Notes under the pieces: model-generated
Told to the model about the DNA's origin: nothing
The model's input: only the letters and a program-made list of their open reading frames with translations
Databases searched by the model: none
Source of the DNA: JBOHTO01 sp050733695
GTDB lineage: Bacteria; Gemmatimonadota; Gemmatimonadetes; Gemmatimonadales; Gemmatimonadaceae
Assembly (NCBI GenBank): GCA_050733695.1
Contig: JBOHTO010000008.1
Span: 1 to 23,113 of the forward strand
Length of the DNA stretch: 23,113 nt
Reading direction: 5' to 3'
Shown: positions 8,272-16,241 of the stretch, in pieces
How positions within the stretch are numbered: position 1 is the stretch's first letter
Layout: every line of letters begins with the position of its first letter
Translations under genes and position numbers: made by a program

Positions 8272-9369
8272 ATGAGAGCGATAGTAGCCACACCCGGCAC
8301 GCCACATTCCGTGCGCCTCACGGAGCGCGAGCGTCCGCGGCCCGCGGCCGGCGAGTACCTGATCAAGGTCCTCGATGTCGGGATCGATGGCACGGATGAA
8401 GAGATCGACAGCGGTGAATACGGAGCACCGCCGGCTGGCGAGACCGTGCTCACGATCGGACACGAATGCATTGGCGTCATCGTGGAGGAGAGTCTGGAGC
8501 TGGCGACATTCAGCAGGGGCGACCTCGTCGTGCCCACTGTCAGGCGGCCCTGCCCCGAGCGCTGCCTGAACTGCAGAAACGGGGAGTTCGACTTCTGCAT
8601 CACGGGCAACTACCGGGAACGCGGAATCTCGCAGCTCCACGGTTACATGTCCGACTACTACGCGGAGTCTCCTGATTGCCTGGTGCTCATTCCACCTGCG
8701 CTGCGATCGGTGGGTGTGCTGCTGGAACCGCTCTCGATCGCCGAGAAGGCGTTTCGTGAAATCGATACCATCCAGAAGCGAATGCGCTGGGTTCCGCGAC
8801 GCGCGCTCATCACCGGTGCGGGCGGACTGGGCATGCTCACCGCCTGCCTCGCGCGTCTGCGCGGCTACGAAACCACGGTGTACTCGCTCGGGACAACCGA
8901 CGGTGCACGCTCGCACATCATCCGGCAGCTCGGTCTCACGTACATCGACGCTGACGGGAATTCCCTGGCGGATGTCGCGCGGCAGGTCGGACCGCCGGAC
9001 GTCATCTTCGAAGCGACCGGTCACAGCCCATTGGCGTGGGAGGCCATGGGCATACTTGGCATCAACGGCGTGGCGTGCCTCCTGAGCGTGACCGGCGGGG
9101 AACTCGGAGTGGAGATACCGAGCAACGAGCTCAACAACCGCATGGTTCTGGGCAATCGAGTCGTCTTCGGTTCCGTGAACGCGCACAGACGCGACTTCGA
9201 GCAGGGCGTGGACGACCTTGCGGCCATCGAGGAGCGCTGGCCCGGCGCGCTCGCATCGTTCGAGACACGGCGCCTCCCCATGGATCGCATCCGTGAGGCG
9301 CTCGACGACTCCGATCCGACGCAGCTCAAGAGCATCATCGAAGTCGCGACGGACGGCGCCAATGGCTGA
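8272..9369 (+). CDS. Glucose 1-dehydrogenase, archaeal-type zinc MDR family
   Basis: A 365-residue medium-chain dehydrogenase that would oxidise beta-D-glucose to gluconolactone with NAD(P)+. It resembles archaeal glucose dehydrogenases in the segment VGIDGTDEEIDSGEYG and in the following GHECIGV. Visible zinc ligands are Asp39, His64 and Glu65 at the catalytic site, with Asp where most alcohol dehydrogenases have Cys, as is known in Haloferax glucose dehydrogenase. Four cysteines (94, 98, 101, 109) form the structural zinc lobe. The nucleotide-binding loop GAGGLG is at 182-187. ATG 8272 has a purine-rich GGAAGAG upstream. The gene overlaps the next, a GH15 hydrolase, by 8 bases, so the two are almost certainly co-expressed and the hydrolase may supply the glucose. 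Substrate specificity for glucose rather than another aldose is inferred. Confidence 0.9.
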   Translation: MRAIVATPGTPHSVRLTERERPRPAAGEYLIKVLDVGIDGTDEEIDSGEYGAPPAGETVLTIGHECIGVIVEESLELATFSRGDLVVPTVRRPCPERCLNCRNGEFDFCITGNYRERGISQLHGYMSDYYAESPDCLVLIPPALRSVGVLLEPLSIAEKAFREIDTIQKRMRWVPRRALITGAGGLGMLTACLARLRGYETTVYSLGTTDGARSHIIRQLGLTYIDADGNSLADVARQVGPPDVIFEATGHSPLAWEAMGILGINGVACLLSVTGGELGVEIPSNELNNRMVLGNRVVFGSVNAHRRDFEQGVDDLAAIEERWPGALASFETRRLPMDRIREALDDSDPTQLKSIIEVATDGANG

Positions 9370-11323
9370 CGCGAGCGACGGTTACACGCCGATCGCCCAC
9401 TACGGCGCCATCGGAAATCTCAGGACGGTCGCCCTCATATCGAAGACCGGCTCGATCGACTGGTGCTGCTTCCCGGACCTCGACAGCGCGAGCGTGTTCG
9501 CGACAATCCTGGACAGGAAGCGCGGAGGCCGCTTCAGCATATCGGCTTCAGGTGCGGTGCGCACGGCGCAACGCTACGAGCCGGACACGAACGTGCTGGA
9601 GACGACTTTCCTGACGCGCAACGGCAGCATGACGATAACCGACTTCATGCCACTGCGGACGCCCATCGCCGGACCCGGGCGGGCCGTTTCGGCCGCGACG
9701 ATCCACCGATTGCTCCGCTGCGAGCGCGCGCCTGTCGCTGTCGAACTAGAATGGTCACCGCGGTTCGACTATGCGCGTGCCTCCACGAGCATCGAGACGA
9801 CGGGCGATGGTGTGGCCATCGCGACCGCGCAGGGGCAGGAAGGGAGGCATGAACGACTCACGCTCGCCGGACTGCCGAACGCCCCGGTCATCGAGGCCGA
9901 CGACGATAACGCCCCCGTGCTCCGTTGCCGGTTCGAGCTGGCGGCCGGCCAGGAACTCGCGCTTCTCATGCACCACGGTGACGGTGCGCCCGAGGCGACA
10001 CTCGATTCCGCGCGCCGCGCGCTGACGGAAACACGCGAGGCGTGGACGACATGGGTGCACCGGTGCGAAGGCGGCCGCGCCTGCTCCTTCATCGGTCCGC
10101 GTCACGAACAGCTCGTTCGCTCCGGACTCGCGCTCAAGCTCCTCACGCACGCGCACACGGGTGCGATAGCAGCAGCCGCGACGACATCGCTGCCAGAGGA
10201 GATCGGCGGCGTGAGGAACTGGGATTATCGATTCACCTGGATTCGCGATTCCGCCTTCACGGCCCAGGCGCTGTACGCATTGGGCCATCACACCGAGGCG
10301 CGCGCGTTCCTCGAGTGGGCGGAACATACAGCCAGCCGCGGACGCGATGAGCCATTCTCCCTGCAGATCATGTACGGACTCCACGGCGAAACTGAACTCG
10401 CCGAGGAGATCCTGTCGCACCTCGAAGGCTACCGCGGCTCGAGCCCCGTGCGCATCGGTAACGCAGCGGCAACGCAGCATCAGCTCGACATCTACGGCGA
10501 GTTGCTCAACGCAGCCTACGAGCTCGTGCGCCTGGGTGGAAGCATCGATCCCGACACGTGGAGCTTTCTCTGCGCCGTGGCGGATCGCGCCGCGGATGTG
10601 TGGAAGGAACCGGACTACGGCATCTGGGAAGTGCGCGGCGGCCCCCGACACTTCGTCTACTCGAAGGTGATGGTGTGGGTCGCGCTGGATCGCGCGATAC
10701 GACTCGCGGATCGCTTCAAGGTCGAGGGCAACGTGGAGCACTGGAAGCGCACGCGCGCCGAGGTAAGGACCGTCGTGCTGGAGAAGGGGTTCGACAGCGA
10801 ACTGGGCGCGTTTGTCCAGTCTTTCGGATCCAAGGCGCTGGATGCTTCCAACCTGCTCATCCCGCTCGTGGAGTTCCTGCCATTCGACGACCCTCGCGTC
10901 CAGGGGACGATCAATGCCACGCTCGATCAGCTCGGCACCACCGATGGCCTCATCTACCGCTATCTCACGGACGACGGCATTCCCGGGAGCGAGGGCGCAT
11001 TTGCATTCGCGACCTTCTGGATGGTCGACTGCCTGACGCTCTCGGGAAGGATGGCTGAAGCACGCGAGCTGTTCGACTCCATCGCTTCACGCGCAAATCA
11101 TCTGGGACTTTTCGCCGAGGAGTTCGACCCGCGCACGGGCGATTTTCTGGGGAACTTCCCGCAGGGATTCTCCCACATCGGTCTCATCAACAGCTCACTT
11201 CACCTCGCGCACGCGGCTGGACAGAAACCGCCGACGCCGGCGCCGATCGGCTCGCCGGAGCACCGCGCCGAGGGGAGCCGCGAGGGTGGCGATGTGGACG
11301 TGGACGCCGCGGGCGCGACGTGA
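9362..11323 (+). CDS. Glycoside hydrolase family 15 protein (trehalase or glucoamylase type)
   Basis: A 653-residue protein with the two-domain layout of bacterial GH15 enzymes: an N-terminal beta-sandwich domain (trehalase-like, about 10-235) opening with YTPIAHYGAIGNLRTVALIS and SIDWCCFPDLDS, and a C-terminal (alpha/alpha)6 barrel from about 255. Barrel motifs include NWDYRFTWIRDS from Asn286, GIWEVRG with Glu423 as the likely general acid, and LFAEEFDP with Glu586/587 as the likely general base. No signal peptide is seen, so it acts in the cytoplasm, inverting alpha-glucosidic bonds to release beta-glucose. Family members hydrolyse trehalose, isomaltose or glucans; the sequence alone does not decide. 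The ATG overlaps the end of the glucose dehydrogenase gene; longer starts in this frame lie within that gene and are rejected. The C-terminal 25 residues are low-complexity. Confidence 0.92.
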   Translation: MADASDGYTPIAHYGAIGNLRTVALISKTGSIDWCCFPDLDSASVFATILDRKRGGRFSISASGAVRTAQRYEPDTNVLETTFLTRNGSMTITDFMPLRTPIAGPGRAVSAATIHRLLRCERAPVAVELEWSPRFDYARASTSIETTGDGVAIATAQGQEGRHERLTLAGLPNAPVIEADDDNAPVLRCRFELAAGQELALLMHHGDGAPEATLDSARRALTETREAWTTWVHRCEGGRACSFIGPRHEQLVRSGLALKLLTHAHTGAIAAAATTSLPEEIGGVRNWDYRFTWIRDSAFTAQALYALGHHTEARAFLEWAEHTASRGRDEPFSLQIMYGLHGETELAEEILSHLEGYRGSSPVRIGNAAATQHQLDIYGELLNAAYELVRLGGSIDPDTWSFLCAVADRAADVWKEPDYGIWEVRGGPRHFVYSKVMVWVALDRAIRLADRFKVEGNVEHWKRTRAEVRTVVLEKGFDSELGAFVQSFGSKALDASNLLIPLVEFLPFDDPRVQGTINATLDQLGTTDGLIYRYLTDDGIPGSEGAFAFATFWMVDCLTLSGRMAEARELFDSIASRANHLGLFAEEFDPRTGDFLGNFPQGFSHIGLINSSLHLAHAAGQKPPTPAPIGSPEHRAEGSREGGDVDVDAAGAT

Positions 11324-11345
11324 GGAATGTACCCCCACTTACGCA

Positions 11346-11430
11346 GGGATGACGAGGCGGGGGCGTGCCGGTGTACGGGGGTGACGAGGTGCGCGGGATG
11401 AAGAGGCGTGCGGGGAAGACGAGGCGTGCG
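11346..11430. repeat. Imperfect 18-bp tandem repeats
   Basis: Three consecutive 18-base units at 11377-11394, 11395-11412 and 11413-11430 share the pattern GGGATGACGAGGCGTGCG with two to four changes each. A fourth partial unit starts at 11346 (GGGATGACGAGGCG), offset by a 13-base spacer. The block lies in the 116-base gap between the convergent GH15 and coiled-coil genes. It is not in a plausible reading frame. It may be a recent slippage product or a small intergenic repeat family. Confidence 0.7.
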
Positions 11431-11439
11431 GCGTCGTGG

Positions 11440-11868
11440 CTACGACTCGGCTCCCGTGCGCCCTTCCAGTGCGCGCAGGCGCGCCTCCAGACGAAGCCGC
11501 TCGACACGTGTCTCGAGCGCTGCACGATCCAGCGACGCGATTGCGCTCTCGAGTGAATCGGTGACAACGGTGCGGAGGTACAGGAGCCGCGCTTCGAGGG
11601 CAGCTATCTCCCGATTCTGCTGCGCCGCGACCCGCTCGAGCGACGCGTTCTCGCGCGCCATGGCGGTCAGTTCCGCGCGCGCGAAAAGTCGCGTCGCAAC
11701 ACGACTGGCAATGCTCGGCGCTTCCGCCGAGATCATGACGGGTGCCAGCGTGGTGAAGGAATCGACCGGGGCGGGGCTACCCTGCGCGAAGGCAGCGGGA
11801 GCCATGGCAACGACAAGAGCGAGAAAAGCCGATGCGCCTGTGGCGCGCGCTGCGTGGGAGGTGGGCAT
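11440..11868 (-). CDS. Small secreted coiled-coil protein of unknown function
   Basis: A 142-residue protein that I do not recognise. It opens with a clear Sec signal peptide (hydrophobic stretch SAFLALVVAMAPAAFA, predicted cleavage after residue 28 or so, AFA/QG). From about residue 65 to 135 it is a continuous heptad-like helix rich in Ala, Leu, Arg and Glu (for example ENASLERVAAQQNREIAALE), so it should form a coiled coil in the periplasm. There is no membrane anchor at the C-terminus. The ATG is the only reasonable start. Its stop abuts the 18-bp tandem repeats. A GTGAC-N4-GTCAC palindrome lies about 135 bases upstream. The same-strand patatin gene ends 144 bases upstream, so it may have its own promoter. 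Confidence 0.75.
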   Translation of the reverse strand: MPTSHAARATGASAFLALVVAMAPAAFAQGSPAPVDSFTTLAPVMISAEAPSIASRVATRLFARAELTAMARENASLERVAAQQNREIAALEARLLYLRTVVTDSLESAIASLDRAALETRVERLRLEARLRALEGRTGAES

Positions 11869-12002
11869 GCCTGGAGGACGAATCGCGGCGAGACCGCGTC
11901 ACCGTGCAGGCGCAGGGGCCCGCAATCGGCGATCGGAGCTTCTCGTACATTGGAAAGGCGGCGCCGGTCAGGCGCGGGAGCGACTTCGATCAGCGACGAA
12001 CG

Positions 12003-12016
12003 GTGACCGGCGTCAC
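12003..12016. promoter_or_regulatory. GTGAC-N4-GTCAC palindrome (possible CRP/FNR-type operator)
   Basis: A perfect dyad, GTGACCGGCGTCAC, in the gap upstream of the coiled-coil gene and touching the stop codon of the patatin gene. The core GTGA-N6-TCAC is the half-site arrangement recognised by CRP-family regulators. A second dyad with the same half-sites is at 13716. Binding is inferred only from the pattern. Confidence 0.4.
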
Positions 12017-13263
12017 GCGATGTCCGGCTGCCCCGCCTGCGCTCTGCTCGCGCGCGTGGCCGCCCGATCGCTCGCTATGAAGGGGACGATCACGTCGGCC
12101 TGGGCCTCCGCGTCCGCCTCTCCGAGCTCGATGAGCCGGCGGATGTAGTCATCCTGGAACATGAGGAGGCTGAGGATGTCGGGGCTCGATGTGTTGCGCG
12201 TGCCGAAGCCGCGCGTGAGAAACCGGAACAGTCCCGGGAGCCGGGGTTCGTACTCGCCGGCAATCCTGCCGAGATCGCGCGACGGGCGCAGGATCATCAT
12301 GTCGACGACGCGCATCCCATCGCGCGCCTCCGGCGGGATCTTGCGGAGAACCCGATTCATGCGCTCCAGCCGGACAACGTCCTGATCGAGAAGATCGAGG
12401 AATATCGCGTTGTAGAGCACGCCGACCACCTGCGCCGGCGGTGGATACCCGGCTATCTCGGGAAGATCGGCGTCGGCCTGGGAACGGTCGAATCGCGTCG
12501 AGATTGCAAGGATGCGATTGGCGCCGAGATGCAGCGCGGGCGAGAGCGGAGCGGTGAGCCTTATGCCTCCGTCGCCATACCACTCGCGGCCGATGGCTAT
12601 CGCAGGGAAGAAGAGCGGCAGCGCGGCTGACGCCATTATGTGCTCAACGCGCAGGTTGGTCTGTACGCTCCGCCGCTTGGGACGCGTCCATGTCTCGATC
12701 TCGCGCCCCTCCACCCAGATCACCGACTGCCCCGTCGTGTAGCTCGTGGTGCTCAGCGCCACCGCGCGCAGCGTTCCGCGCTCGAGATTCTGCCTGATTC
12801 CAGCGAGCTCTCCGCGGGTGGCGCCAAGTGCGTGGCCGAGCAACTCGCGCAGCGGGTCGGTATCGACGAATCCGCGCGTGCGCCCCCCATCGAAGTGGCC
12901 GCCCGAGAGCAACTGCGCGCCCCAGCGCCCGACATTCTTCGCCAGCGACCAGGCGTCCACGCGAAACACACGCTCGGGAGCGAGAGAGATCCAAAGCCGA
13001 ACGAGAGCCGAAACGGCTTCAGGGAACGTGCCCGGGTGCTGCGCGAGATGAGCCGCATTCACAGCGCCCGCAGAAACGCCCGTGATGACCGGGATTCGCA
13101 GCTCGGGGAAACGCCTCGCCAGGTAGCGGAGAAAGCCCACTTGGTATGCGCCGCGTGCACCGCCGCCGGTGAGCACGAGCGCGAGATCGCCATGGTCGGG
13201 CGTCGGCGCCGGCGCGGCCATTGCCGCCGTTGTGGGATCGACCGCGGTGGGTGGAGCGTGCAT
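12013..13263 (-). CDS. Patatin-like phospholipase (RssA/NTE family)
   Basis: A 416-residue serine hydrolase predicted to cleave acyl esters of phospholipids or lysophospholipids. The patatin catalytic features are complete: the oxyanion loop GGGARGAY at residues 33-40, the nucleophile elbow GVSAG with Ser64, and the DGG motif with Asp231 that completes the Ser-Asp dyad. No signal peptide is evident, so it is probably cytoplasmic or at the inner face of the membrane. The family core covers about residues 26-250; the remaining C-terminal portion is helical and rich in Arg and Leu. The frame is open upstream to 13668, but that region reads through the small gene at 13407-13634 and is poor protein; ATG 13263 or ATG 13221 are the likely starts, neither with a clear ribosome-binding site. 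Confidence 0.9.
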   Translation of the reverse strand: MHAPPTAVDPTTAAMAAPAPTPDHGDLALVLTGGGARGAYQVGFLRYLARRFPELRIPVITGVSAGAVNAAHLAQHPGTFPEAVSALVRLWISLAPERVFRVDAWSLAKNVGRWGAQLLSGGHFDGGRTRGFVDTDPLRELLGHALGATRGELAGIRQNLERGTLRAVALSTTSYTTGQSVIWVEGREIETWTRPKRRSVQTNLRVEHIMASAALPLFFPAIAIGREWYGDGGIRLTAPLSPALHLGANRILAISTRFDRSQADADLPEIAGYPPPAQVVGVLYNAIFLDLLDQDVVRLERMNRVLRKIPPEARDGMRVVDMMILRPSRDLGRIAGEYEPRLPGLFRFLTRGFGTRNTSSPDILSLLMFQDDYIRRLIELGEADAEAQADVIVPFIASDRAATRASRAQAGQPDIA

Positions 13264-13406
13264 CGAAGGTGCATCATAGCGCTGCGGGCGGCGGTACGAC
13301 AGGTCAGATGGCGCAGCCACAACTGCAACGCAACGGCAAGGTGGTGTCCTGCTTCTGCCAAAACGACATCGCTTGCTGCGGGATTGCTTCTCGCGGGCGG
13401 CCGCGC

Positions 13407-13634
13407 CTATTCCGGGCTTCCCGCCTCGCGAACGTCGATCAGTGTCCAGCCAAGGTCCCAGCGCATCTTCCAGTCGAGATCGCGCGAGCTGAGCTGCTCC
13501 GAGAACCACGCGAACTGGGTCGGGGACCAGCTCCCGAGCAGAGATTCGGGGATGTGCAGCGAATCCCCCGGCCCCACCTGACCTTCGTCGAGCGCGCGCG
13601 TGATGTCGTCGAGCGACTTGAAAGTCCGGCGCAT
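13407..13634 (-). CDS. Conserved-looking 75-residue hypothetical protein
   Basis: I do not recognise this protein. It is supported by a strong ribosome-binding site, GGAGG, 7 bases before its ATG, and by a balanced soluble composition (MRRTFKSLDDITRALDEG, then GDSLHIPESLLGSW, then several Trp residues). It has one short amphipathic helix at the N-terminus and a predicted alpha/beta tail ending in LGWTLIDVREAGSPE. It precedes the patatin gene on the same strand by 143 bases and starts 124 bases from the divergent RsbRD_N-like gene, with a palindrome between them. No signal or membrane segment. Confidence 0.7.
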   Translation of the reverse strand: MRRTFKSLDDITRALDEGQVGPGDSLHIPESLLGSWSPTQFAWFSEQLSSRDLDWKMRWDLGWTLIDVREAGSPE

Positions 13635-13715
13635 TCAGTATCCTCCAATCAGATGCGTGCGGCATCAACCCACGGACGCCGGTGCCGCCCCCCGCACATC
13701 GTGCGCCGCGAGTTC

Positions 13716-13729
13716 GTGACGTGCGTCAC
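13716..13729. promoter_or_regulatory. GTGAC-N4-GTCAC palindrome in divergent promoter region
   Basis: A perfect 14-base dyad, GTGACGTGCGTCAC, in the 124-base gap between the minus-strand 75-residue gene and the plus-strand RsbRD_N-like gene. It carries the same GTGAC half-sites as the dyad at 12003, fits the GTGA-N6-TCAC spacing of CRP/FNR-type operators, and is placed where one regulator could act on both divergent genes. Confidence 0.45.
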
Positions 13730-13758
13730 TGGTACCGGACGTGCATTGTTCGCCGGCC

Positions 13759-14250
13759 ATGACCCAACTTGACCAGATGCTCTGCGGTGACCTCAGGACG
13801 CACGTCGAGGAGATACTCGAGGATTGGCAGGAAGCCACGCAGGAGGAGCCGTGGCTCTCCCTGCCGCGAGAGCATCGCATCGACCACCTCCCCGCGGTGG
13901 TGCGCGGCCTCATCGATGTGGCCCTGTGCGGACCGTCGTCCGAGGCAGCGCACCGCGCCATGGTCGAAGCGTCCGCCAAACGCGGCTCCGACAGGCGCGA
14001 CCAGGGCACGCAGCAGGAGCTCGTGTTCACGGAGCACTACCTTCTGCGGAAAGCAATGCAGCGCTACCTCGAACGCGTGGCCGGCCCGGAGCGCGCGAGC
14101 GACGCGCTGATTCGAATCGATATGGCGATCTCTCTCGCGACCCGCGCGTCGCTGCAGGGGTATCATCGTCGCGAGCTCGAGCGCATGGACCGCTGGCCGG
14201 CAGTGCTCGATCTGATCGTGAGCGAATCGCCCCTGCTGGCGGAGGACTGA
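13759..14250 (+). CDS. RsbRD_N-like helical protein (possible signalling module)
   Basis: A 163-residue all-helical soluble protein. The layout, with WLSLPREHRIDHLPAVVRGLI near residues 32-52 followed by a histidine- and arginine-rich helix (ELVFTEHYLLRKAMQRYLE), resembles the RsbRD N-terminal domain found in front of histidine kinases and stressosome proteins, where it senses or docks. Here it stands alone with no kinase or STAS domain, so any role is inferred and the match is weak. ATG 13759 is preferred to GTG 13741 because the first residues of the longer form look non-coding; neither has a good ribosome-binding site. The next gene, a P1 peptidase, starts 3 bases after the stop, so the two are co-transcribed. 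Confidence 0.75.
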   Translation: MTQLDQMLCGDLRTHVEEILEDWQEATQEEPWLSLPREHRIDHLPAVVRGLIDVALCGPSSEAAHRAMVEASAKRGSDRRDQGTQQELVFTEHYLLRKAMQRYLERVAGPERASDALIRIDMAISLATRASLQGYHRRELERMDRWPAVLDLIVSESPLLAED

Positions 14251-14253
14251 TAC

Positions 14254-15462
14254 ATGACGCGTCACATGACCGGCGCTCGCACGCGGCGACGCTCGACGGC
14301 CCTCGTCCGGCTCTCGGCCGTGGCGCTCGCGCTCGCCCCCGTACTCGCCGGCGCACAGTCGTCACGGTCGCGCGCGCGCGAGCTTGGCGTGTCACCGGGG
14401 ATATTCAGCCCCGGTCCCCTCAACGCGATCACGGACGTGGCGGGGGTCGGCGTCGGACACGCGACGGTGATCGAGGGCGACTCGGTTCGCACCGGTGTCA
14501 CGGCAATCGCGCCCCACGCAGGCGACGTGTTCCATGAGCGAGTACCAGCGGCGATCCACGTTGGCAATGGATTCGGCAAGCTGCTGGGGGTGACACAGGT
14601 ACGCGAGCTCGGCGAGCTGGAGACGCCGATTCTGCTCACCTGCACCCTCTGTGTATGGAGAGCCGCCGATGCACTCGTGGGCTGGATGCTCGAGCGGCCC
14701 TCAATGCAGGACGTGCGATCGATCAACCCCGTCGTGGCCGAGACCAACGACGGCTCGCTCAACGCCATCAGGTCGAGACCGATCGCTGCGTCGCACGTAC
14801 GCGCCGCCCTCGCAGCGGCGCATGCGTCCGCGACGGGCGCCGGCGAGGGGACGACCCCGGCAGTCGCCGAGGGGAGCGTCGGGGCCGGCACCGGCACGAC
14901 GGCGCTCGGATGGAAAGGCGGCATCGGCACGTCGTCGCGCGTGTTGCCCGGCGCGCTCGGCGGATGGACCGTCGGCATACTCGTCCAGAGCAACTTTGGC
15001 GGCATCCTGCAGGTGCTGGGCGCGCCGGTCGGACGCGAGCTCGGGCGCTACAGCTTCCGGGAGCACGCGGAAGAGCGACCAGGCGACGGGTCGATAATCA
15101 TCGTCGTCGCAACGAATGCTCCGCTCTCGTCGCGGAATCTGGAGCGCCTCGCGGCCCGCGCAATCATGGGCCTCAGTCGAACCGGGTCCTTTGCTTCGAA
15201 CGGATCGGGAGACTACGTGATCGCGTTCTCGACGAGCGAAGCAGTGCGGCGCCCGTTCGGTCGCGACCGGGTGACCACGAGCGAAGTCGGCAACGATGCC
15301 ATGTCACCGCTCTTCCAGGCCGTCGTCGAGGCAACCGAGGAGGCAATCTACAATTCGCTTTTCATGGCGACGACCGTGTCGGCGAACGGACGCACCGTGG
15401 ACGCGATTCCCCTCGACCGGGTGGCCGACATCCTCGCGAAGTACAGCGTGTCCGAGCGTTAG
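14254..15462 (+). CDS. P1-family (DmpA/S58) exported aminopeptidase
   Basis: A 402-residue N-terminal-nucleophile hydrolase of the DmpA/L-aminopeptidase D-esterase family, which removes N-terminal residues, often D- or beta-amino acids, after self-cleavage into two chains. Residues 1-34 form a Sec signal peptide (RTRRR, hydrophobic run, AGA/QS), so it works in the periplasm. Family motifs include ITDVAGVGVGHATV, NPVVAETNDG and GWKGGIGTSSR. The autoprocessing site is GDG/SIII with Ser280 as the new N-terminal nucleophile. The second serine is Ser318 in GSGD; the third family residue, Glu two positions on in DmpA, is Asp320 here. ATG 14254 has GGAGG 8 bases upstream. It is the second gene after the RsbRD_N-like gene. 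Confidence 0.9.
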   Translation: MTRHMTGARTRRRSTALVRLSAVALALAPVLAGAQSSRSRARELGVSPGIFSPGPLNAITDVAGVGVGHATVIEGDSVRTGVTAIAPHAGDVFHERVPAAIHVGNGFGKLLGVTQVRELGELETPILLTCTLCVWRAADALVGWMLERPSMQDVRSINPVVAETNDGSLNAIRSRPIAASHVRAALAAAHASATGAGEGTTPAVAEGSVGAGTGTTALGWKGGIGTSSRVLPGALGGWTVGILVQSNFGGILQVLGAPVGRELGRYSFREHAEERPGDGSIIIVVATNAPLSSRNLERLAARAIMGLSRTGSFASNGSGDYVIAFSTSEAVRRPFGRDRVTTSEVGNDAMSPLFQAVVEATEEAIYNSLFMATTVSANGRTVDAIPLDRVADILAKYSVSER

Positions 15463-15616
15463 TGTCAGTGCGTGACCCGGGGTCGGGCTGGACCGAGCTC
15501 ATGCTTGATTGTTTCGACCGATGGCTCGCAACGTGCACTTGGATTGCAGGCGCCGCATACCGGTACCTGCTCACGGCGCCAACACCGTTCAGACACTTAC
15601 GAACAGGAGATGCTCC

Positions 15617-16081
15617 ATGCGCACGGTAATTTTGGTGTTCGCCGCCTCGATGTCGCTCGCGTGCGTGCGGACGGCAACGAACGAGGGCACGGGTGAGATC
15701 GATGTCGACCTGGAGTCCCCGGGCCAGGAAGGCGAAGACTGGAACGCGACGCTGTCGGGTCAGGGAATGGGATCGGGCATCACGGGCTCGTCACGCGCGC
15801 TCGTCGCCGATGGGATGACGACGGTCAGGATCAACATCATGGGGGCAACGCCTGGTGCTTCGCACCCATGGCACGTGCACGACGGCGCCTGCAACAGCGG
15901 CGGCGGTATCGTGGGTCCTGCATCCGCATACGGATCGCTTCGCGTCGGCGATGACGGCAGAGCGGCCGACGACGCCGAACTGTCGCTGCAACTGGATGAA
16001 GCGAAGGATTACCACGTCAACGTCCACGCTTCGTCGATGAACATGGCAACGATCATCGCCTGCGGCGACCTGGATGACTGA
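15617..16081 (+). CDS. Small His-rich lipoprotein, CHRD/superoxide-dismutase-like
   Basis: A 154-residue exported protein. ATG 15617 is selected because AGGAGA lies 6 bases upstream and a signal peptide follows at once, ending at Cys16 (SLAC, an imperfect lipobox). The mature part is a beta-rich domain with HPWHVHDGAC near residue 82 and YHVNVHASSMNMATIIACGD at the end; the two spaced HxH motifs and the two cysteines recall CHRD domains and Cu/Zn superoxide dismutases, which use such histidines for metal. Full superoxide dismutase signatures are not present, so enzymatic activity is not claimed. A plus-strand neighbour on each side and a 9-bp hairpin directly downstream suggest its own transcription unit. 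Confidence 0.8.
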   Translation: MRTVILVFAASMSLACVRTATNEGTGEIDVDLESPGQEGEDWNATLSGQGMGSGITGSSRALVADGMTTVRINIMGATPGASHPWHVHDGACNSGGGIVGPASAYGSLRVGDDGRAADDAELSLQLDEAKDYHVNVHASSMNMATIIACGDLDD

Positions 16082-16102
16082 TTGAAGGCGCGGAGGCCGA
16101 CG

Positions 16103-16125
16103 TGGCGCGATACAGCATCGCGCCA
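16103..16125 (+). terminator. Perfect 9-bp hairpin after the His-rich lipoprotein gene
   Basis: TGGCGCGAT, loop ACAGC, ATCGCGCCA: a fully paired stem beginning 22 bases after the stop codon. It is followed by GTCTCCCG and not a T-run, so it may end transcription without a U-tract or stabilise the mRNA 3' end. Confidence 0.45.
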
Positions 16126-16241
16126 GTCTCCCGCCGTCGCTGCGTCTGTGCGGATCGACACCGCAGCCGGCCCGCTACCGGTGAGCCACCCTTCAACCGG
16201 TCCCCTGCCCGGAGCATCACGACGTACGCGCTCGGCACCAC

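Noticed and set aside
7975..9186. Minus-strand 403-codon frame opposite the DUF2156 and dehydrogenase genes
   Set aside because: It is antisense to conserved dehydrogenase motifs and spans two genes and their gap with no domain of its own.
11346..11430. CRISPR array
   Set aside because: Units are 18 bases, contiguous and without unique spacers, and there are no cas genes.
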